From Saprospiraceae bacterium (GTDB taxonomy: Bacteria; Bacteroidota; Bacteroidia; Chitinophagales; Saprospiraceae), in NCBI GenBank assembly GCA_013001805.1, contig JABDLW010000337.1, forward strand, positions 1 to 5,577: DNA of 5,577 nucleotides. Reading direction: 5' to 3'. A program made the translations under genes and the position numbers. How positions within the stretch are numbered: position 1 is the first letter of the stretch; every line of letters starts with the position of its first letter. The notes under the pieces were generated by a model. That model did not search any database. It saw only the letters and a program-made list of their open reading frames with translations, and was not told where the DNA came from. Below, piece after piece: positions 1 to 5,011 of the stretch.

Positions 1-529
1 CCACATATACCGTGCTCTCCTCAACTAGATCTCTTTTGGAAAAATCACAACCCGACGCCTCCGAGCACATCAACTTACCCTGACAATCATGCCAGTTGGT
101 AGTCTTGTCAGCGTATAAAATTTTATAGTACAATTGATTGCCCAACGCATACCGGGATACCAGCACCGGATTTTTCGCCTCAATTAACTGGTCCAGCCAG
201 GCAATGTCGGCAATCTCCAGCGTGGGATTACACGCCATGTCTCCCAATCGCTGCAAACAGGTGAGGGTGATGATCTCATCTTCCGCCATACAAATACTCA
301 TGCCATCGTAGCTGGTGTAACTAAACATCACCGCCTGCTGATCTACCCACTCAAACTCCTGCGCATTCTGCGGTAAAAGCATACGACCATCCCGGTGCCG
401 GATCATCCACTCGCAGCCATCGAGGTCACCACTGTGCACCATCGTGCCATAATTGCTACAAATGGACAGTGTATTCAGGGTTTTGCACTGAATTAACAGA
501 CAAAAAATAACCAGCACAAGAATTCGCAT
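1..529 (-). CDS. Cys-rich exported protein, putative lipoprotein (3' end cut by window edge)
   Basis: An open frame runs from ATG at 529-527 to the left edge without a stop (176 codons seen). The N-terminus is a short hydrophobic signal, MRILVLVIFCLLIQC; C15 could be a lipidated cysteine, though Q at -1 makes the lipobox atypical. The mature part holds ten cysteines in all, including LDGC (36-39), SICMA (78-82) and LTC (89-91). A second half starts near IAWLDQLIEA (109-118) and ends with HDCQGKLMC (147-155) and C161. From memory, the first half resembles small Bacteroidota secreted domains of the type LDGC..DG..L.P..SICMA, and the second half resembles a WL..LI....Y...Y....C.G..C domain often found in lipoproteins of this phylum. 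No function is known to me. The last residues seen (LVEESTVYV) look close to the natural C-terminus. It is divergent from icd, and no perfect TAnnTTTG box is visible upstream on this strand. The reading frame is well supported; the lipoprotein call is moderate. Confidence 0.8.
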   Translation of the reverse strand, partial: MRILVLVIFCLLIQCKTLNTLSICSNYGTMVHSGDLDGCEWMIRHRDGRMLLPQNAQEFEWVDQQAVMFSYTSYDGMSICMAEDEIITLTCLQRLGDMACNPTLEIADIAWLDQLIEAKNPVLVSRYALGNQLYYKILYADKTTNWHDCQGKLMCSEASGCDFSKRDLVEESTVYV

Positions 530-548
530 GATGATAATTCGGTATGTG

Positions 549-578
549 TTGGGCAAAATAAATAAATTCTTACTTTTG
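549..578 (+). promoter_or_regulatory. Bacteroidota-type promoter of icd
   Basis: TTG at 549-551 is followed after 19 bp by TACTTTTG at 571-578. This matches the Bacteroidota primary sigma consensus (TTG, 19-21 bp, TAnnTTTG). Transcription would begin near 584-587, giving a leader of about 60 nt before the icd ATG. Confidence 0.75.
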
Positions 579-591
579 CACTGCTTTTAAA

Positions 592-601
592 ATACCGGTA
601 T
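592..601. promoter_or_regulatory. Palindrome ATACCGGTAT in the icd leader
   Basis: This is a perfect 10-bp palindrome lying 14 bp after the -7 box, so just inside the predicted 5' leader of icd. Its position would suit a repressor operator, but a 10-bp palindrome can arise by chance and no regulator is known for it. Confidence 0.2.
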
Positions 602-644
602 CATTTGGCCCGGCTTCTCCCAAACTTTAACTTAAATAGCAAAT

Positions 645-1910
645 ATGGAAGGTGCAAAAATTACAATGGAAAACGGCAAGGTACGCGTTCCTGATCATCC
701 CGTTATTCCTTTTATTGAAGGCGATGGCATTGGTCCCGATATTTGGGCATCTGCTGTCCGGGTATTTGACGCGGCCGTGGAAAAAGCCTACGGTGGTGAG
801 CGCAGCATTGTTTGGAAGGAGGTTCTCTGCGGACAAAAAGCATTTGACGCAACCGGTGAATGGCTACCCGATGAAACCCTAAGAGATATCGAAGAATATC
901 TCGTAGCCATCAAAGGCCCTCTAACCACTCCGGTTGGTGGTGGCATCCGTTCGCTGAATGTGGCGCTGCGACAGAAATTAGACCTATTTGCCTGCGTACG
1001 ACCGGTGCGCTGGTTTACCGGGGTACCCAGCCCGGTAAAAAAGCCGGAATTGGTAGACATGGTGATCTTCCGCGAAAACACCGAAGACATCTATGCCGGT
1101 ATTGAATACAACCACGGTACCCCCGAAGCCGACAAGGTGAAAAACTTCCTCATCAACGAAATGGGAGCGACCCAAATACGCTTCCCCAATACAGTGTCCC
1201 TGGGAGTAAAACCCGTATCTATCGAAGGAACCGAAAGATTGGTACGCGCTGCCATTGAGTATGCTCTGGAGCAAAAGCGACCCAGTGTGACTCTGGTACA
1301 CAAAGGCAACATCATGAAATTTACCGAGGGTAAATTTAAAGAGTGGGGCTACCAACTGGCAGAGAGGGAATTTGGTGACAAAGTGTTTACCTGGGCACAA
1401 TACGACCGCATTGCTGCCGAAAAAGGCACACCGGCCGCCAATGAAGCCCAGAAAAAAGCCCTGGCTGAAGGAAAATTATTAATTAAGGATGTCATTGCCG
1501 ATGCCTTCCTGCAGCAGATCTTACTGCGTCCGGCAGAGTATGAAGTCATTGCCACCCTCAACCTGAATGGTGACTATGTTTCTGACGCCCTGGCCGCCAT
1601 CGTTGGTGGTATTGGTATCGCTCCCGGAGCAAACATCAACTACAGCACCGGTACGGCCATTTTTGAGGCCACCCACGGTACAGCACCAAAATATGCCGGA
1701 CTTGATAAGGTAAATCCCAGCTCGGTGATTCTTTCCGGTGTTATGATGCTGGAATATATGGGATGGAAAGAAGCCGGAGATCTCATTGTCAAAGGTATCG
1801 AGGGAGCCATTGCCAAGAAAAGAGTGACATATGATTTTGAGCGGTTGATGGAGAATGCTACGTTGTTGAAGTGTTCTGAGTTTGGGACCGAGATTATTGC
1901 AAATATGTAG
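645..1910 (+). CDS. icd: NADP-dependent isocitrate dehydrogenase
   Basis: This cytoplasmic TCA-cycle enzyme oxidatively decarboxylates isocitrate to 2-oxoglutarate with NADP+. The 421-residue protein aligns over its full length with E. coli Icd (416 aa). The substrate loop GGGIRSLN has S103, equivalent to E. coli S113 (the AceK phosphorylation site), with N105 and R109; R119, R143, Y150 and K220 are also kept. Metal-binding aspartates correspond to D286 (IADAF), D310 and D314 (NGDYVSD). K349 and Y350 in HGTAPKYAG, with Y396 and R400 in TYDFER, are the NADP-type determinants rather than NAD-type. Residues 248-278 differ from E. coli: a short Ala/Lys-rich stretch replaces the E. coli loop just before IKDVIADAF. 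The start at 645 is preferred because KITMENGK then matches the E. coli N-terminus; ATG at 666 is an alternative, and neither has a Shine-Dalgarno. It is monocistronic, with its own promoter upstream and hairpins 7 bp after the stop. Confidence 0.98.
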   Translation: MEGAKITMENGKVRVPDHPVIPFIEGDGIGPDIWASAVRVFDAAVEKAYGGERSIVWKEVLCGQKAFDATGEWLPDETLRDIEEYLVAIKGPLTTPVGGGIRSLNVALRQKLDLFACVRPVRWFTGVPSPVKKPELVDMVIFRENTEDIYAGIEYNHGTPEADKVKNFLINEMGATQIRFPNTVSLGVKPVSIEGTERLVRAAIEYALEQKRPSVTLVHKGNIMKFTEGKFKEWGYQLAEREFGDKVFTWAQYDRIAAEKGTPAANEAQKKALAEGKLLIKDVIADAFLQQILLRPAEYEVIATLNLNGDYVSDALAAIVGGIGIAPGANINYSTGTAIFEATHGTAPKYAGLDKVNPSSVILSGVMMLEYMGWKEAGDLIVKGIEGAIAKKRVTYDFERLMENATLLKCSEFGTEIIANM

Positions 1911-1916
1911 AATGTT

Positions 1917-1940
1917 TAACTTTTTGGCAGCAAAAAGTTA
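1917..1940. repeat. AT-stem inverted repeat directly after icd
   Basis: TAACTTTTT (1917-1925) and AAAAAGTTA (1932-1940) form a perfect 9-bp stem with the 6-nt loop GGCAGC, starting 7 bp after the icd stop. Its position suggests a role at the icd transcript end, perhaps together with the GC-rich hairpin that follows. Similar CTTTTT...AAAAAG phrases are, from memory, frequent between genes in Bacteroidota, so it may also be a dispersed repeat. Confidence 0.55.
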
Positions 1941-1943
1941 CAA

Positions 1944-1974
1944 CCCGCCCGACCAGAGCGTTCATTCGGGCGGG
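1944..1974. terminator. GC-rich hairpin, possible icd terminator
   Basis: CCCGCCCGA (1944-1952) and TCGGGCGGG (1966-1974) form a perfect 9-bp, almost all-GC stem with a 13-nt loop. It follows the AT-stem hairpin by 3 bp. The RNA hairpin would be very stable, but no U-tract follows on the plus strand. It is therefore not a textbook intrinsic terminator and might instead protect the 3' end or belong to a repeat. Confidence 0.4.
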
Positions 1975-2709
1975 AAACTGCCGTCTTGCATGCTCGGTGA
2001 CCCACATCTTTGATCTTCGCTATTTTCCGTAAGGCGCTATTTCGAAAAGCCCCGCATTTATTGCAGTCAAATGCGAGTTTCTACCAGATGAAAATATCTC
2101 TTCAAGCGCTGGACTGAAAATTACGCTTCAATCAAAGTGTGGGTGCCCAACCTACACATGCTAAGCCGGAAAAAACAATCCAAGGCGTTGATTGCAACAG
2201 GATAAACCTGTCTCTCAAATACCTTCATTACTCCAGGTAGGGTTTGGTTTGTTTTTCTGGGTTTTGTGAAAGGAAATTTTGGTGCAAAATCTCGCTTAAG
2301 CAAATCACTTCTCACTAAAATCATGCTACCAAAGAGAAATAAGGACGCCCACCACCACTTCTGACGACCTTGAATGATTTGAAACACCTTAGCGCGTGTA
2401 CTCCCAAGCAATCGTCGAGAGGTACAAAGGATAAAAAGGAAAAAGACACTATGGGTAAAACCGACCGCTTCGATCATACTGCCTGGGTAGGATACGAATG
2501 TTTTGCAAAGGACATGAACATTTTTCGTTTTACTATCGAAGTATTTTCACCATATCAAGCGGGTAGGAAAGAAGTATAGCAACTGTTCTATGGTTTACGA
2601 CACGAAGAAGTGGTGTAAATGACCAAGGGACTACAGATAATAATTAATGTGTTTCGTGCACTGTTGATTTACAGTCTTGCGGGACTGATCACCAGATCCA
2701 CCGGTTTTG
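1975..2709. other. Gene-poor convergent intergenic stretch
   Basis: With its flanks, this stretch separates the 3' end of icd from the 3' end of the VOC gene (1911-2835 in all). I find no convincing gene. A 118-codon minus-strand frame (2477-2121) and a 69-codon plus-strand frame (2370-2579) overlap each other, match no family I know, and have low-complexity or unbalanced composition. No tRNA, rRNA, riboswitch or transposase motif is visible. One smaller hairpin is present: GTGTGGGT (2137-2144) pairs with ACCTACAC (2150-2157), with one G-U pair and a 5-nt loop. The stretch may hold decayed coding sequence or dispersed repeats. Confidence 0.5.
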
Positions 2710-2763
2710 GTACTTTTTTATCAAGTCAAGATCCCGACCGGAACGCGTCGGGGAAGAAAGTAC
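2710..2763. repeat. Nested inverted repeat with GC-rich core
   Basis: Outer arms GTACTTTTTT (2710-2719) and AAGAAAGTAC (2754-2763) pair at 9 of 10 positions. Inside them, CCCGAC (2733-2738) and GTCGGG (2747-2752) form a second stem with an 8-nt loop containing GAACGC. The loop of the hairpin at 1944-1974, read on its minus strand, also has GAACGC between CCCGA and TCGGG arms, so the two may be relatives. It lies 73 bp beyond the stop of the minus-strand VOC gene and could mark the end of that transcript. A dispersed intergenic repeat seems the likeliest reading. Confidence 0.5.
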
Positions 2764-2835
2764 ATTAAAGGTGGCTTCCGTATTCCCGGTGATGAGCTTC
2801 CCGTGTAAACATTATCAGATCCAAATATCAAGCTT

Positions 2836-3189
2836 TCAATACTTCGCCTCGTAGAGCTGAACTACTACCTCCCCGGGCATTTTAAAGTATGTCACCCAAC
2901 CATATCCCTGGTCGGCGATCTCACTGACAAACTCTACTCCCTTGGCTTTCAGCTCTTTGACCGTGCCCTGAATATCATCACAGTAAAAAGAAATATCGTG
3001 GGTGCCGGATGGTTTACCGTCTTTAGCCTGTTCATCTGCCGGATGGCAACCCATATCCGCTTCCGGCAAGTCAAAAATTAACCAGCCATCGCCGATATCG
3101 CGGGCTGGAAATCCCAGCTTATCGCGCAAGAACGCACGTAGCTCCGCTGCCTGGGAGCTATAAAACATGGTATGAACTCCCTTGATCAT
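2836..3189 (-). CDS. VOC-family (glyoxalase/bleomycin-resistance fold) protein
   Basis: This 117-residue protein has the length of a single vicinal-oxygen-chelate module made of two beta-alpha-beta-beta-beta units. The first unit opens with GVHTMFYSS (4-12), followed by a helix ending in KLGF (24-27) and the strand GWLIFDLPEADMGCH (35-49). The second opens with GTHDISFYCDDI (62-73), has the helix TVKELKAKGVEF (76-87), and ends with the strand pair WVTYFKMPGEVVVQLYE. H6, H64 and E114 lie where metal ligands sit in glyoxalase I-like members, so a metal site is plausible. The substrate cannot be told from sequence: glyoxalases, dioxygenases and drug-binding proteins share the fold. It lies 40 bp downstream of the A-type Fe-S carrier gene on the same strand and probably shares its transcript. 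The ATG at 3189 gives the normal first strand; the in-frame ATG eight codons in would remove H6. Confidence 0.9.
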   Translation of the reverse strand: MIKGVHTMFYSSQAAELRAFLRDKLGFPARDIGDGWLIFDLPEADMGCHPADEQAKDGKPSGTHDISFYCDDIQGTVKELKAKGVEFVSEIADQGYGWVTYFKMPGEVVVQLYEAKY

Positions 3190-3229
3190 CGGGGAAAAAA
3201 TTTAGGAAATTAGAAAGAGTAGCGGAAAA

Positions 3230-3586
3230 TTATGCGGAAAAACTCGTCCCACAACCACAAGTATCCTTGGCATTGGGATTATTGAAGGTAAATCCCCGGT
3301 TGTTTAATCCGTCGACGTAATCGATCTCCATACCCAGCAGATAGATGCCATGAGCTTTAGACATCACGACATTCAGCCCATCTATCTCATACTGCTGATC
3401 TCCTTCTTTAATGGCGTCAAAGCCAAGGATATAGGAGAATCCCGAGCATCCACCACCTTTCACGCCTACGCGCAAACCATAGTCTTCCGGAACATTTTGA
3501 TCCTGCATAATTTTCTTCAGAGCCGTAATGGCGCCGGGCGTGAGCTGAAGGGGTGCAGCGACGGTATTTTCTTTAACTTCACTCAT
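3230..3586 (-). CDS. A-type iron-sulfur cluster carrier (HesB/IscA/SufA/ErpA family)
   Basis: This small cytoplasmic protein receives Fe-S clusters from the assembly scaffold, or carries iron, and passes them to apo-enzymes. At 118 residues it has the three invariant cysteines of the family: C47 in GGGCSGFSY, and C110 and C112 in the C-terminal DTCGCGTSFSA. The stretch IDYVDGLNNRGFTFNNPNA (88-106) is also typical. About ten poorly conserved residues precede the usual start of the domain. The subtype (IscA, SufA or ErpA) is not resolved; GGGC and the CGCG-S-F-S tail lean slightly to ErpA-like. A TACTTTTG box lies 31 bp upstream on this strand. No scaffold or desulfurase gene (iscU, iscS, sufBCD) is in the window, so this carrier seems to stand outside a full Fe-S operon. 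The VOC gene follows it. Confidence 0.96.
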   Translation of the reverse strand: MSEVKENTVAAPLQLTPGAITALKKIMQDQNVPEDYGLRVGVKGGGCSGFSYILGFDAIKEGDQQYEIDGLNVVMSKAHGIYLLGMEIDYVDGLNNRGFTFNNPNAKDTCGCGTSFSA

Positions 3587-3616
3587 AATGCTGGCAATTG
3601 CTTTTCATTAGAAATA

Positions 3617-3624
3617 CAAAAGTA
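3617..3624 (-). promoter_or_regulatory. -7 box of the Fe-S carrier/VOC transcript
   Basis: On the minus strand, 3624-3617 reads TACTTTTG, an exact TAnnTTTG match. The start of transcription would fall near 3608-3611, leaving a leader of only about 22-25 nt before the ATG at 3586. No clear TTG is seen at the -33 spacing. Confidence 0.6.
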
Positions 3625-3653
3625 ATCAAATCGCTTCTATCATGAAAGCTTCT

Positions 3654-3661
3654 TACTTTTG
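3654..3661 (+). promoter_or_regulatory. -7 box of the membrane protein/nucleotidase operon
   Basis: TACTTTTG matches the Bacteroidota -7 consensus and lies 44 bp before the ATG at 3706, giving a leader of about 38 nt. No clear TTG is seen 19-21 bp upstream. It faces away from the minus-strand box at 3617-3624, with 29 bp between them. Confidence 0.6.
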
Positions 3662-3705
3662 TCCATAACGTTAAATCTCTTTCGTTTGTTCAATAATCCA
3701 GACTT

Positions 3706-4236
3706 ATGAATGAAGTTTCAGTATGGTTTTACCTCCTGCTGGTTTGCCTGCCTGCCCTGATTATTTTCGCCTCCTGCTATTTGTTGATCCGCCAGTTTCT
3801 CAGGAACAGGGAACAGTTGGAGCTAATTGACATCCAGCGGAGATCGGCGGCCAAAGTCCTGCCGCTAAAACTACAGGCCTATGAGCGCCTGATTTTGCTC
3901 TTTGAGCGCATCTACATTCCTTCACTCATAGCCCGCATCCGGACCAGGCATATGTCCTCCGGAGAATTACAGTCGGCGCTGATGATTGCCGTACAGCAGG
4001 AGTTTGAACACAATGTTACGCAACAGATTTATGTATCCGACAAACTATGGGAAATCATCCGCCTGGTGAAGCAGGAGTTGTACAATCAGCTGGATCACGT
4101 CATGGTTTCTACCGCCTTTAATGAAGATGCCGAAGATTATAGTTCAGCATTGATTGAACACTTTTCCAAGAAAGATTTTGACCCCACACGCAAGGCCATT
4201 CACGCCATCAAGCAAGAAGCAAAACTACTGCTATGA
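3706..4236 (+). CDS. Small membrane-anchored protein of unknown function
   Basis: This 176-residue protein has one strongly hydrophobic N-terminal segment (about residues 6-29, including LLLVCLPALIIFASCYLLI). A basic stretch follows (RQFLRNREQ, then RRSAAK), which by the positive-inside rule puts the rest in the cytoplasm. Residues 30-176 look almost wholly alpha-helical, with LPLKLQAYERLILLFERI (52-69), EFEHNVTQQIYVSDKLWEII (99-118) and a Lys-rich C-terminal helix. From memory this belongs to a conserved uncharacterised Bacteroidota family, possibly one named DUF7935, with the same pattern of one membrane helix, AYERL..FLERI and EFEHN..QQIYVS. I know of no assigned function. It is the first gene of the operon, and its stop overlaps the next start in ATGA, suggesting translational coupling. 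There is no Shine-Dalgarno. Confidence 0.9.
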   Translation: MNEVSVWFYLLLVCLPALIIFASCYLLIRQFLRNREQLELIDIQRRSAAKVLPLKLQAYERLILLFERIYIPSLIARIRTRHMSSGELQSALMIAVQQEFEHNVTQQIYVSDKLWEIIRLVKQELYNQLDHVMVSTAFNEDAEDYSSALIEHFSKKDFDPTRKAIHAIKQEAKLLL

Positions 4237-5003
4237 GAAGGCCCAATCTTATTTCAGCTTTCCTGACGCTTGTCCTGCTTACAGGATGTGCCAAAGTATA
4301 CCACGTGGCATCGGAAGATGTGTCTTCCTACCGCATCAACAAGAAAACGAGTGATGTCGGCGATAATTCAAAAATTGAACAAATGATACAACCTTATCGC
4401 GCGGAGCTGGCCAGCGAAATGAGTGAGGTGATATCGCTGGCAGCGGAGCCCTTCAGCAAAGGTGACCGCGATGATCCCGAGTCTACGTTGGGAAATTGGG
4501 TGGCCGATGCGATTTTAGCCCAGGCAAAATTAATCACCCGCAAACCCCTGGATTTTGGCATCTGCAATAGTGGAGGCATTCGGGTAAATGGTTTGCCCGC
4601 CGGTCCGCTTACCCGGGGTCACTTCTACGAATTGATGCCATTTGATAATTATTTGGTGACCATGCGACTGCCCGGTGAAGTTATCCGTCAGCTGTTTGAC
4701 CGGATGGCTGCCTCCGGTGGTTGGCCGATCAGTGCCGGAGTCAGTTATAAAATAAAGGGGGGCAAGGCCCAGCAGGTGATGATCCAGGGTGCACCTCTGG
4801 ATTTAGCCAGGACTTATGAAATTGCCTTATCTGATTATTTAGCAGAAGGCGGAGGAGCTCTGGATTTCTTAAAAGAATACGACTATGAAAACCTTCAGAT
4901 ATATTATCGCGATGCGATGATCGAGCAGGCACTGATGATGAAAGGCATTGGCAAATCATTGGATGCCCGTTTGGAAGGGCGTGTAGAAAATCTGGATCAA
5001 TAA
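4233..5003 (+). CDS. 5'-nucleotidase C-terminal domain lipoprotein
   Basis: This 256-residue protein begins with a lipoprotein signal: MRRPNLISAF, a hydrophobic run and the lipobox LTGC (16-19). C19 should be lipidated and the protein anchored in an envelope membrane. The rest matches the C-terminal, nucleotide-binding domain of UshA-type 5'-nucleotidases: GNWVADAIL (87-95), the CNSGGIR loop (111-117), PLTRGHFYELMPFDN (125-139), LPGEVIRQLFD (146-156), and YLAEGGGALDFL (202-213) in the place of the GGDGY-type base-stacking loop. In UshA this domain supplies the substrate-binding Arg and Phe residues and follows the metallophosphatase domain in one chain; here no metallophosphatase motif is present and the chain is not truncated. 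The missing half is encoded by the next gene, 8 bp downstream. CAKV after the lipidated Cys lacks the acidic run of known surface-export signals, so the periplasmic face is more likely. The start overlaps the previous stop by 4 bp. Confidence 0.93.
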   Translation: MRRPNLISAFLTLVLLTGCAKVYHVASEDVSSYRINKKTSDVGDNSKIEQMIQPYRAELASEMSEVISLAAEPFSKGDRDDPESTLGNWVADAILAQAKLITRKPLDFGICNSGGIRVNGLPAGPLTRGHFYELMPFDNYLVTMRLPGEVIRQLFDRMAASGGWPISAGVSYKIKGGKAQQVMIQGAPLDLARTYEIALSDYLAEGGGALDFLKEYDYENLQIYYRDAMIEQALMMKGIGKSLDARLEGRVENLDQ

Positions 5004-5011
5004 CTAAACTT

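Noticed and set aside
551..566. Possible minus-strand promoter (TATTTTG) for the Cys-rich protein
   Set aside because: The spacing inside the box is one base short of TAnnTTTG and no TTG lies at the right distance, so it is not listed as a feature.
788..1561. Several minus-strand frames opposite icd
   Set aside because: They are shadows of a full-length, strongly conserved enzyme on the plus strand and have no features of their own.
666..1910. Alternative icd start at the second ATG (residue 8)
   Set aside because: The longer form keeps the N-terminal KITMENGK segment that aligns with E. coli Icd (KITLQNGK). Neither start has a Shine-Dalgarno, so homology decides.
2121..2477. Minus-strand frame of 118 codons in the gene-poor stretch
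   Set aside because: It matches no family I know, has an odd composition (runs of Phe and Trp, then a Lys/Pro-rich part), no promoter box nearby, and it overlaps a plus-strand frame. A remnant of a gene is possible but not shown.
2370..2579. Plus-strand frame of 69 codons
   Set aside because: There is no recognisable domain, the start is very Lys-rich, it overlaps the opposite frame, and it has no promoter or neighbour that supports it.
2619..2768. Plus-strand frame of 49 codons running through the inverted repeat
   Set aside because: Its C-terminal third is just a translation of the palindrome at 2710-2763. Such frames across repeats are commonly misannotated as genes.
3350..3625. Plus-strand frame of 91 codons opposite the Fe-S carrier gene
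   Set aside because: It is a shadow of the conserved carrier, and its end runs through the promoter of that gene.
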